64,000 nucleotides of DNA, taken from an uncultured Opitutales bacterium. GTDB taxonomy: Bacteria; Verrucomicrobiota; Verrucomicrobiia; Opitutales; Intestinicryptomonadaceae. Positions 57,111 to 64,000 of the stretch are shown here, piece by piece (positions within the stretch are counted from its first letter, which is position 1; each line of letters opens with the position of its first letter). The notes under the pieces were generated by a model, which ran no database searches, was not told the origin of the DNA, and saw only the letters and a program-made list of their open reading frames with translations. A program made the translations under genes and the position numbers. The DNA is taken from positions 1-64,000 of the forward strand of contig URGP01000013.1 in the NCBI GenBank assembly GCA_900547395.1, written 5' to 3'.

Positions 57111-57640
57111 TTGCCAATCACCCTTTCTTGCACAGTTCCGCAAGGCAAATTCGGCATTTTTGAAACGTCGTTTTCAACCGCTTTCTGCTCTGAATTTAAA
57201 ACATCGCAAACGATTTTATACTCGTAATTTTTCGATGCGTCGAAAATTTTTGCGGTCAAAACCCCGCTTGAAGAAACCGCCAATACTGCATACGAATTTC
57301 TGCCGTCTTCCAAACTTCCCCTGATACAGAATACGCCCAAGGAATTTGTTTTTAAGGAAGAAATTTTTATATCGAAAGAAACATCGTCAAACAGGGAAAG
57401 CCGCAAGACGGGAAGCTCCGCGCCTTTTTGATTTTCAAGTGCTTTCAAAGATTTCAGCGCGTCGTTAAAAATTTCAATATTTTGAACCCTGAGCTCGTAA
57501 ACCTCCGAAACACTCCGCGAGAAAGCCGCATTTACTTTTGAATTTTCAGATTTTGGAACAGACAAAACCAAGACTTCCGACGCCGATAAGCTTAAAGCAA
57601 AAAACGGCAAAAGAATAAATAATGACGCCAATCTTTTCAT
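57107..57640 (-). CDS. Separately encoded propeptide-like protein
   Basis: 177 residues from ATG 57640 with a clear signal peptide (MKRLASLFILLPFFALSLSA). The mature part, LPVLRLSLFDDVSFDIKISS, then SLGVFCIRGSLEDGRNSYAV and YEYKIVC, resembles the FDDVSF-type propeptide domain that precedes the catalytic domain in many bacterial M12-like proteases. Its stop overlaps the protease start in ATGA, so the two are made in equal amounts. It would then act as a chaperone or inhibitor in trans. The domain match is from memory and needs a search. Confidence 0.7.
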   Translation of the reverse strand: MKRLASLFILLPFFALSLSASEVLVLSVPKSENSKVNAAFSRSVSEVYELRVQNIEIFNDALKSLKALENQKGAELPVLRLSLFDDVSFDIKISSLKTNSLGVFCIRGSLEDGRNSYAVLAVSSSGVLTAKIFDASKNYEYKIVCDVLNSEQKAVENDVSKMPNLPCGTVQERVIGK

Positions 57641-57747
57641 ACTAATGAATTTTATTTTCATCTAAATCCAAGTCAATTCATAAAATTTTCTTGCAATAAA
57701 TTTGCGCATCAAAAAAAATAAATACACAATAAAAAAAAGGATTGAAA

Positions 57748-59523
57748 ATGACTTACATATGCACGGTTTGCGGATATAAATACGATGAATCAGCGGAAAA
57801 AACACTTTTTAAAGACCTGAAAGACGACTGGCTCTGCCCACTTTGCGGCGCGCCAAAAGAAATGTTTGAGCCTGAAAATCAGGAGACCAACGAAAGCGAA
57901 AATCACACCGCCGCGGAAGTCCTGATAGACACACTTCAAGAAAACGGGCTTCGCTTTGTGTTCGGAATGGTCGGGCACTCAAACCTTGGGCTTGCCGATG
58001 CAATCAGAAAAAATGTAGAAAAAGGCAAAATGGAATTTTTCGGAATTCGCCACGAATCAAGTGCGGCATTCGCGGCGTCCGCATACGGAAAACTTACAGG
58101 AAAACCCGCCGCCTGCCTTTCAATCGCGGGCCCCGGAGCCACAAACCTACTCACAGGGCTTTGCGACGCCGCCTTGGATAATTCCCCCGCAATCGCAATA
58201 ATGGGGCAAGTTCCGACAAGCGAACTTGATTATGGCATATTCCAAGAGCTGAACTTAACTTCCATTTTTGAAAGCGTTGCGCAAAACCAATACACCTTGT
58301 TTGAAAATTCCGACTTTGCAAAAACTGCAAACGAAGCCTACGCAAACGCAGTCGCAAAACGCGGCGTAAGCCAAATTGTTGTTCCCGACGATGTACAAAC
58401 TGCCGCCGCATCGCCTTCAAAAACATTCCCAAAAACTTGCAAAACGGAATGTTATCCAAGCCCGAACGCACTGGAAAAAGCCTGCCAAATGCTTGAAAAA
58501 TCAAGCCGCCCCGCAATTCTTATGGGCTTCGGCGCAAAAGGCGCAGTAAAGGAATGCCTCGATTTTGCAAACATTTTAAACGCGCCGATTTTTACGACAT
58601 ACCGCGCAAAAGGCTTCGTTAATGAAAGCGGAGAACTCGCCTGCGGAGTGCTTGGAAGAAGCGGGACATCGGCATCAATGCAACTTGCCGAAAAAGCGGA
58701 CTTGATAATTGCAGCAGGCTGCGGATTCAGCAAGCATACAGGGCTTTCAAAAACAGTTCCCGTCATTCAAATAGATAATGACCCGTCAGCTTTTGGCAAA
58801 CGCCGCAAGGCAGACTGTGCAATTTTGTCAGACGCAAAACTCGCCCTATCCGCGCTTTTTGCAATAGTTAAAGAAAAGGCGGTAAAAAAACAAGATTTCC
58901 GTTCCGAAATAAAAACGCTGAAAGAAAATTGGATTTCGGAAAAATCCAAACGAGCCGCAAAAAACGAGAAAAACTCAATCTCGTCCGCATTCGCCTGCCA
59001 AGTTTTGTCGAAAAAAATTCCAGAAAAATCAATAATAAGCGTTGATGTCGGCAACGTCGCCTACTCTTTCGGCAGATATTTCGAGGCGAAGAACCAAAGA
59101 ATATTGCTCTCTTTTTATCTCGGCTCAATCGGCGTCGGGCTTCCTTCCGCCATGGGGGCATACTGCGCGACAAAAGAAGACGGAGAATTTAAAAACCTGC
59201 CGGTGTTCGCAGTGGTGGGCGACGGCGGATTAGCCCAACACCTCGCAGACTGGACAACCGTCTCAAAATACAAGATGCCGATAAAATGTGTCGTATTCAA
59301 CAATTCCGAGCTTGCAAAAATATCATTGGAGCAGACAAACGCCCGCTTCAATGTTTGGTCAACTTCGCTTAAAAATCCGAATTTCGCAGAGTTTGCAAAG
59401 TCGTGCGGCACGTTCGGCATAAGAGTTTCGGAAGCGGAAGAACTCGAAGGAGCCGTCGAAAAAGCCCTGCAATTCGACGGTCCCGCACTTGTTGAAGTTA
59501 TGACAAACCCGAATTTAAGCTGA
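57748..59523 (+). CDS. Rubredoxin fused to a thiamine-diphosphate enzyme
   Basis: 591 residues from ATG 57748 (AAGGA ribosome binding site), not the TTG at 57742. Residues 1-40 are a rubredoxin with CTVC (Cys5, Cys8) and CPLC (Cys30, Cys33), shorter than a free rubredoxin in the central loop. The rest (about 55-591) is a pyruvate oxidase/acetolactate synthase-like enzyme: [18 protein letters not shown] with the activating Glu, and GDGGLAQH followed by FNNSELAKI for diphosphate and Mg. The partner gene, convergent, encodes a flavodiiron protein that usually accepts electrons from rubredoxin. Confidence 0.88.
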   Translation: MTYICTVCGYKYDESAEKTLFKDLKDDWLCPLCGAPKEMFEPENQETNESENHTAAEVLIDTLQENGLRFVFGMVGHSNLGLADAIRKNVEKGKMEFFGIRHESSAAFAASAYGKLTGKPAACLSIAGPGATNLLTGLCDAALDNSPAIAIMGQVPTSELDYGIFQELNLTSIFESVAQNQYTLFENSDFAKTANEAYANAVAKRGVSQIVVPDDVQTAAASPSKTFPKTCKTECYPSPNALEKACQMLEKSSRPAILMGFGAKGAVKECLDFANILNAPIFTTYRAKGFVNESGELACGVLGRSGTSASMQLAEKADLIIAAGCGFSKHTGLSKTVPVIQIDNDPSAFGKRRKADCAILSDAKLALSALFAIVKEKAVKKQDFRSEIKTLKENWISEKSKRAAKNEKNSISSAFACQVLSKKIPEKSIISVDVGNVAYSFGRYFEAKNQRILLSFYLGSIGVGLPSAMGAYCATKEDGEFKNLPVFAVVGDGGLAQHLADWTTVSKYKMPIKCVVFNNSELAKISLEQTNARFNVWSTSLKNPNFAEFAKSCGTFGIRVSEAEELEGAVEKALQFDGPALVEVMTNPNLS

Positions 59524-60690
59524 TTTTAACTCTGCAACCTTGTCGGCAATGTCGCGTGCAAACGCTTCCAACGCCTCAAAATCCTGGGGCTTGGGACATC
59601 CTTTTATTACAAACGGATCAAGCTTTTCGATCGACGGGAGTTTTAAATTCACCTCAATCGGCGCAATCAAATTTCCGCCCCACCCGATAGAGCCGATTAG
59701 CGTGTAAAACTTTGTTTTAGGCTTCAAAATCGACATCAAATAAGCGCAGTAAACCAAGCGCGGATGCGGCCCCGACAATATGCATGAAGAGCCGAAAACA
59801 ACGCCCGTTGCGTCAATCAACTCTTCGGCAAGCTCGCCCTCGTCGGTTTCCATCAAATCAACCGCCTTTGCGGAAATGCCAAGCTTTGACAACGAATTTA
59901 AGAGGCGTTCCGCCAAAATCTTCGTGTTGCCATACATAGAAACATAGCAAATCAAAACCTTGCCCGAAACTTCCGTCGAAGTCCATTTTTCGTAAAGATC
60001 GAAAATGAATTTCGGGTCTTTGTAAACCGCCCCGTGGCTCGGCAAAACCATCGCGGGATTTATCTTTCTTGCAAGCGCAAGATGCTTTCTGCAAAACGAC
60101 GCAAAAGGCATCATGATTTCAGCATAATAGCTCTTCGCCGCAAGCTCCAAGGCAGGAGAATTGTCTGCATACAAATCAAACGAAGTATAATGCGCCCCGA
60201 AGAAATCGCATGTAAAAAGCAGATTGTCCTCAACCAAATAAGTAAACATCGTGTCGGGCCAATGCACAAACGCCGTCATGTAAAAACACAGGGTTTTTCC
60301 GCCCAGCGACACCTCTTCATTGTCGGAAACGACGCGGATTTTAGAGGAATCAACATTCAGCATGTTCTTTAAATTTTCCGCGCCTTTCAAGGAGCATAAA
60401 ACAACCGCATCAGGATAAATTTCAAGAAGCTCGGGTATTAAGGAAGAGTGATCCTGCTCGGCATGGTTTGAAACAATGTAGTCGATTTTTACCCCTGCCG
60501 ACTTTACGTCATCCAAATATTCTTTTGCAAACGGCGCATACATCGTGTCGATTAACGCATTTTTTTCGCCGCCTTTCACAAGATACGAGTTGTAAGTGGT
60601 GCCTTCCCTGAGCGGAACAAGCTGGTCGAACAGCTTGCGTTCCCTGTCGGCAATTCCCAAGAAAAAAACGGAATCATTAATCTTCTTCAT
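59515..60690 (-). CDS. Flavodiiron protein (FprA-type)
   Basis: 391 residues from the ATG at 60690. Beta-lactamase-like diiron domain (about 1-245) with ligands in [35 protein letters not shown] and LPSHGAVY. A flavodoxin domain follows (about 250-390: [15 protein letters not shown] for FMN). Flavodiiron proteins reduce O2 to water or NO to N2O without making peroxide, normally using rubredoxin. It overlaps the rubredoxin-fusion gene by 9 bases, tail to tail, which suggests joint function in oxygen detoxification. Confidence 0.93.
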   Translation of the reverse strand: MKKINDSVFFLGIADRERKLFDQLVPLREGTTYNSYLVKGGEKNALIDTMYAPFAKEYLDDVKSAGVKIDYIVSNHAEQDHSSLIPELLEIYPDAVVLCSLKGAENLKNMLNVDSSKIRVVSDNEEVSLGGKTLCFYMTAFVHWPDTMFTYLVEDNLLFTCDFFGAHYTSFDLYADNSPALELAAKSYYAEIMMPFASFCRKHLALARKINPAMVLPSHGAVYKDPKFIFDLYEKWTSTEVSGKVLICYVSMYGNTKILAERLLNSLSKLGISAKAVDLMETDEGELAEELIDATGVVFGSSCILSGPHPRLVYCAYLMSILKPKTKFYTLIGSIGWGGNLIAPIEVNLKLPSIEKLDPFVIKGCPKPQDFEALEAFARDIADKVAELKSA

Positions 60691-60903
60691 ACCTAAACAA
60701 AAAAACCAAAGCTTGAATTTTTGCAAAGTCTTTTTTCAAAAAAATAAACGCAAGACGCAAAAATAATTTAGAAAAAAATTTTTAGCGCGGGAGATTTTTT
60801 ATTTAGGCGAGAATAAACAGAAAACCACAACAAGAGTTTCAACTTATGAAAAAAATAATACTATCAATTAAAAATTTTCAATGCCCAAACGCCAATAGAA
60901 AAT

Positions 60904-61188
60904 TCAAGACTTGCGCCTTGGCTTGTAATGCGCGCTTGAATTGATTTCCTTGCGGACGGAAAACTTTTTAAGCTCGCAAAACTTCGGATTGAAAAACTCG
61001 TGAAGCTCGATTTTGTACGCGGCACAAATCCGCTCAATCGTGTCGATTCTGACAAGCTTTTTGCGTCCCGATTCAATGTGCTGGTAAAACTTGTAGCTCA
61101 TCTGCGCATACTCTGCAAACTCCTCTTGGGTTACGCCTGCAATTTTCCGCAAGTTTTTAAGCCTTAAAGCTATATCAAAATTTTCCAT
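60904..61188 (-). CDS. XRE-family transcriptional regulator
   Basis: 94 residues. HTH at about 8-62 (LKNLRKIAGVTQEEFAEYAQ, then YQHIESGRKKLVRIDTIERI). The C-terminal 30 residues are basic and not recognised. It faces the small membrane-protein genes across a 122-bp gap that holds an operator-like palindrome at 61191. Probably autoregulates and controls that unit; inference from position only. Confidence 0.85.
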   Translation of the reverse strand: MENFDIALRLKNLRKIAGVTQEEFAEYAQMSYKFYQHIESGRKKLVRIDTIERICAAYKIELHEFFNPKFCELKKFSVRKEINSSAHYKPRRKS

Positions 61189-61190
61189 GC

Positions 61191-61277
61191 CACCGATTGT
61201 ACGGTGTCAACCCACAACTTAGCACCTCTTTATCGGTAGTGCAATTTTCTTGACAAAATTTTAAATAGAAATAATTT
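61191..61277. promoter_or_regulatory. Operator palindrome and predicted promoter in the XRE intergenic region
   Basis: CACCG (61191-61195) / CGGTG (61202-61206) is a palindrome with a 6-base centre, just before the XRE start. A plus-strand TTGACA (61250-61255), 16-base spacer and TAATTT (61272-61277) promoter precedes the small membrane genes by about 35 bases. By eye only. Confidence 0.5.
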
Positions 61278-61310
61278 TTTTAACACAATTAAAACTAGAA
61301 TGTAAATATC

Positions 61311-61574
61311 ATGAAAATTTTGAACGAATTATTAAACAAAAAAAGAAAAGCCGTAATCCCCGTAATGGTATGGTGGGCAATTGCTTTTTCAATAGGACTA
61401 ATTGCCACCGCTTCGGGAATAAGTATATTTATTTTTTCAGATAAAGTAGCTGAAGTATTAGGTGATTCTAAATATATACTATATTTCGCCCTTTTGTTAT
61501 TAACCATCATCGCGATTGTATATATCTATATACGGTACAATAAAAAAGACAAAACTAAAATTTCAAAAAAATAA
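61311..61574 (+). CDS. Small two-helix membrane protein
   Basis: 87 residues with hydrophobic helices at about 16-43 (VIPVMVWWAIAFSIGLIATA) and 53-75 (KYILYFALLLLTIIAIVYIY), a basic start and a Lys-rich end. It has a phage-shock or toxin-like look, but no family is recognised. The base composition is visibly more AT-rich than the housekeeping genes, and codons such as ATA and TTA are frequent, which suggests transfer. The next gene starts 5 bases after the stop. Confidence 0.75.
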   Translation: MKILNELLNKKRKAVIPVMVWWAIAFSIGLIATASGISIFIFSDKVAEVLGDSKYILYFALLLLTIIAIVYIYIRYNKKDKTKISKK

Positions 61575-61578
61575 AAAA

Positions 61579-62022
61579 ATGAAAGATGCTAAAACTTTTT
61601 TAAATGGTGTAGCATTTGGGCTACTAATATATTCAATATTTTAGATTTTACTTTTATATTTATTTCCATTACTGCAAGAAAAAGGAATTAAATTTCTAAA
61701 AAATATATTTCGCTTTGATGCAAAATCGTTATCGAGATCTTTTATCATTATATATTTTGGATTTTTATTTTGCGCAATTTTAATAAATGCAAAAATTATA
61801 GTTATTAAAGAGCTTAAAGATATGCCAATTACAGGAGAACTTGCGGTTTGGCTACTATTAATCGCCTCGCTTTTACCAGCATTTCAAGCTAAACGCGCAA
61901 TAAAAGATGAAAATATAGAAGAGCGAAAAATTGCAATATTAAAACTCAGGCAAATTTTCTTTAACATTATTCTTATATTTACAGTTTTTGTAATTTTATC
62001 GCTTGGATATATAAAATACTAA
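61579..62022 (+). pseudogene. Membrane-protein frame split by an in-frame TAG
   Basis: From ATG 61579 the frame reads MKDAKTFLNGVAFGLLIYSI, F, TAG (61642-61644), then continues 125 codons without a break to TAA at 62022. The C-terminal part has three hydrophobic segments (after codons 22, 62 and 124). A late ATG (61822) would give a 66-residue protein with two of these helices. Either a recent nonsense mutation, readthrough, or two proteins are possible. AT-rich codon use like its neighbours. Confidence 0.65.
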
Positions 62023-62042
62023 TTCCAATAATACTTTGTGCA

Positions 62043-62288
62043 ATGAATAAAAAAAACTTCTTCCCACTTTTATGTTCAACAATTTTCCTTTTAGGATTTA
62101 GTTGGGGTAAACCTAAGCCCAAACCATCTCTCCCTCCATCTCTACCGGAACAACTTCTACCTTGTTTATATATAATTATATCTTTCGTCATAATAGCAGT
62201 GATCTATTTATTTGTAAGTAAAATGCGAAAAATGGAAAAAGAAATAGAAATTCTAAAAAACGAAATAAACAAGATAAAACATCAGTAA
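62043..62288 (+). CDS. Small secreted or membrane protein with Pro-rich segment
   Basis: 81 residues. A signal-like start (KNFFPLLCSTIFLLGFSWG), then KPKPKPSLPPSLPEQ, one membrane helix (about 41-60, LYIIISFVIIAVIYLFVSKM) and a charged coiled-coil-like tail KEIEILKNEINKIKHQ. The layout suggests cell-envelope attachment with the coiled coil in the cytoplasm. Similar to tiny phage accessory proteins, but no family is recognised. Same AT-rich composition as the two frames before it. Confidence 0.7.
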   Translation: MNKKNFFPLLCSTIFLLGFSWGKPKPKPSLPPSLPEQLLPCLYIIISFVIIAVIYLFVSKMRKMEKEIEILKNEINKIKHQ

Positions 62289-62405
62289 AAATTTTGTTAT
62301 TAAATGTTTTATTATCAAACGCGGGAGATTTTAAAACTTTTTGCGAATAGTAAAATAAAGACAGTTGTTAAGTTTGTGGTTTATTGTCATATATAGCTAA
62401 TCGGA

Positions 62406-62437
62406 GCTCGCATTCGTATTAAAAAACGGATGCGGGC
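62406..62437 (+). terminator. Terminator after the small membrane genes
   Basis: GCTCGCATTCGT (62406-62417) / ACGGATGCGGGC (62426-62437) with two G-U pairs, followed by TTTCATTTTTTT. It immediately precedes the stop of the serpin gene on the other strand. Confidence 0.65.
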
Positions 62438-62439
62438 TT

Positions 62440-63984
62440 TCATTTTTTTGCTTGTTCGTCCAAGTATTCGGTTAACATTGTTTTTAAGTTGTTATTGTCG
62501 GATTTCTTGATTTTGTTTTCAAAAGTCACAATTTGCCCGATATACAAAATCTGCGAAGTTTTACGATTATAGATTGCATAAACAAAGGGTTTATCCAATT
62601 TAAATTCAATGGGGCCAGATGTATTTTCCGAACTCAAAACAGCTATCATAACAACAACTTGTGAAATTGCAATCGCCCCCTTTTCGTCAATTTCAACTTC
62701 CGTTTCAGACTGAAATTTTTCACATGCAACAGAAATTTCTTCCTTAAACAACTTGTAGTCATTTGTATATTTAAAGAGACGATTTATGCCTAACTTTTTA
62801 AGCGTGAGAATAAAATCCAAATCCGATTTTATTTTAAATTTTGGGATAGACAACTTCACGTTTCTTGACGCATATCTCGTTCTTTCAATAGCCATTTTAT
62901 AATTAGACCCGTCAAAATCCGCCAAGCACTTTCCCTGTTTCGGCTTGAAGAAAAACATTTCATAATCGCAATCTTTAAATGGCAGCGATACAACTTCAAA
63001 GCTGTCAGTTTCGGCATATTTCGCCTCTTCGTCGTTACGCTTCATAAAATCGACTTCGTAATAGCCAAACTCTTTTGAGCCAAAAATTCCTTTTGACGTA
63101 AAAACTTTATCAAAATCTTTCTGCCATTTTCCCTCAAATTTAGATTTTAAAACTAGCCTCAATACATCATTTGAAAATCCGAAATCGGCAGGCGATAACG
63201 AAAATCCGCACTTTTTTATGCCGTCAACAAGAGTAAGCGATTTATTATAATTTGCAGTGAGTGAAAAATCAAATATCCTTTCATTTTTAGGCAAACGCTC
63301 AGGCGACACAAAAGGCTCTACCTCTTGCTTGACTGCTCCGCAAGAATTTTCACAAATAAAGCGTAGCCCCATATTCACCAAAGCAGGAGAAAAAGCGATG
63401 TTTGCCGATGGATTTTCTTCCCTTAAAAGTTTGAAGAAACCAAAAGTTCCAATATTTTCACATTCGCCCACAAAGGCAAAAATATCACCTAAAAGTTCGT
63501 TTTGCGAAGGATTGAAATAGAATGCTTTTTCACTAAATGCCGAACTTGCATTCCTCCACTTTAATAAAATCAAGGGAGAGTCATAAATAATCCCGCTATT
63601 TTTCATTTTACCGGAATTAAGATTTTGAATAACCTTATCCGACAATTCCTTCAATTTGGGAGTCAGCAAAATCTTCGCAAAATCCCCCAAATCCATGTCG
63701 TTTACAATGCTTTTATTTTTAAAAAGATAAGCATTATCAGAGGTGACAACCACATAAATGTTTTGACGAATAATGCCATAATCGCTGATGCCAACCCATA
63801 AAATTTCTTCGCTTAAATTGGCTATGAAATTCTTTTGTAAATTTTCAAATTGCGCATTTAAACCCTCTATAGCATTGGCATTTCTTTTTATAAAAAAATC
63901 ATCGTTCAAAACGTTTATCTTTTCAGCCATCGCCATCAACTGCAAGAAAAGCATACAAAACAGCAAGAAACAAAATTTTCTCAT
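62440..63984 (-). CDS. Secreted serpin-like protease inhibitor with a long N-terminal domain
   Basis: 514 residues, signal peptide 1-20. The serpin fold begins near residue 178: FFKLLREENPSANIAFSP, then SNDVLRLVLKSKFEGKWQKDF, LPFKDCDYEMFFFKP and SRNVKLSIPKFKIKSDLDFI. The hinge is EVEIDEKGAIAIS (about 430-442), and PFVYAIYNRKTSQILYIGQI ends the fold. Counting from the hinge Glu as P17, P1 would be the Leu of AVLSS, which fits inhibition of chymotrypsin- or elastase-like proteases. The first 155 residues after the signal are an unknown domain. The hinge has bulky Ile residues where inhibitory serpins have small ones, so inhibition needs testing. Confidence 0.8.
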   Translation of the reverse strand: MRKFCFLLFCMLFLQLMAMAEKINVLNDDFFIKRNANAIEGLNAQFENLQKNFIANLSEEILWVGISDYGIIRQNIYVVVTSDNAYLFKNKSIVNDMDLGDFAKILLTPKLKELSDKVIQNLNSGKMKNSGIIYDSPLILLKWRNASSAFSEKAFYFNPSQNELLGDIFAFVGECENIGTFGFFKLLREENPSANIAFSPALVNMGLRFICENSCGAVKQEVEPFVSPERLPKNERIFDFSLTANYNKSLTLVDGIKKCGFSLSPADFGFSNDVLRLVLKSKFEGKWQKDFDKVFTSKGIFGSKEFGYYEVDFMKRNDEEAKYAETDSFEVVSLPFKDCDYEMFFFKPKQGKCLADFDGSNYKMAIERTRYASRNVKLSIPKFKIKSDLDFILTLKKLGINRLFKYTNDYKLFKEEISVACEKFQSETEVEIDEKGAIAISQVVVMIAVLSSENTSGPIEFKLDKPFVYAIYNRKTSQILYIGQIVTFENKIKKSDNNNLKTMLTEYLDEQAKK

Positions 63985-64000
63985 GCCTAAACGCTTATAT

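Overview
The window looks like chromosomal DNA from a Gram-negative bacterium with many lipoproteins. A Verrucomicrobiota (Opitutales-like) gut or host-associated lineage is my best inference. It rests on an mcsA-mcsB-clpC operon, a PEP-CTERM tail remnant, an LpoB-type lipoprotein cluster, secreted Ig-repeat and glycoside-hydrolase-like proteins, and archaeal/eukaryotic-type ProRS. I could not test it by phylogeny. Most of the window is compact core genome; the accessory material is concentrated at about 20.3-28 kb, 53.5-57.7 kb and 60.9-64 kb.

0-20 kb: a nucleoside 2-deoxyribosyltransferase-like enzyme, a membrane-anchored lysozyme-like protein, an ABC-F ATPase, purA, the arginine-phosphorylation proteolysis operon mcsA-mcsB-clpC, and then, on the opposite strand, grpE-dnaJ and dnaX. 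dnaX has a run of ten A residues at which a change of frame would add a 116-residue tau-like tail. GrpE carries an unusual Cys/His-rich N-terminus. The plus strand continues with serS, proS, pyrH, frr, proB and sufT.

20-28 kb: an orphan HigA-like antitoxin with an AT-hook-like start, then a gene graveyard (a broken ribbon-helix-helix gene, the last strand of an OprB-type porin, a PEP-CTERM tail, a recombinase HTH tail). An intact three-lipoprotein cluster (COG3014, YcfL, LpoB types) sits inside it. After that come a divergent secreted carboxymuconolactone-decarboxylase/cupin gene and an aldo-keto reductase gene, followed by an alpha/beta-hydrolase gene whose frame is otherwise intact but holds three TAA codons. 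A tRNA-Leu(CAG) closes the region.

28-53 kb: mainly housekeeping (cca, an SDR enzyme with an acyltransferase, an MscS-type channel, obg, miaA, mdh, an HU protein, hemD, xerD, meaB, rmuC, a LOG protein, hemW, recF, ruvB), interspersed with secreted proteins: a GH99/GH71-like hydrolase with a PA14 domain, a protein with Ca-binding-like Asp/Asn/Gly motifs, and two lipoproteins.

53-64 kb: a 1200-residue secreted metzincin protease with Ig-like repeats, preceded by a separately encoded, translationally coupled protein that resembles a protease propeptide. Next come a rubredoxin/thiamine-diphosphate enzyme fusion facing a flavodiiron protein, a visibly AT-rich islet with an XRE regulator and tiny membrane proteins (one split by TAG), and a divergent secreted serpin with a large N-terminal extension. 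The most interesting signals are the dnaX slippage site, the propeptide split from its protease, the rubredoxin fusion beside the flavodiiron gene, and the serpin.
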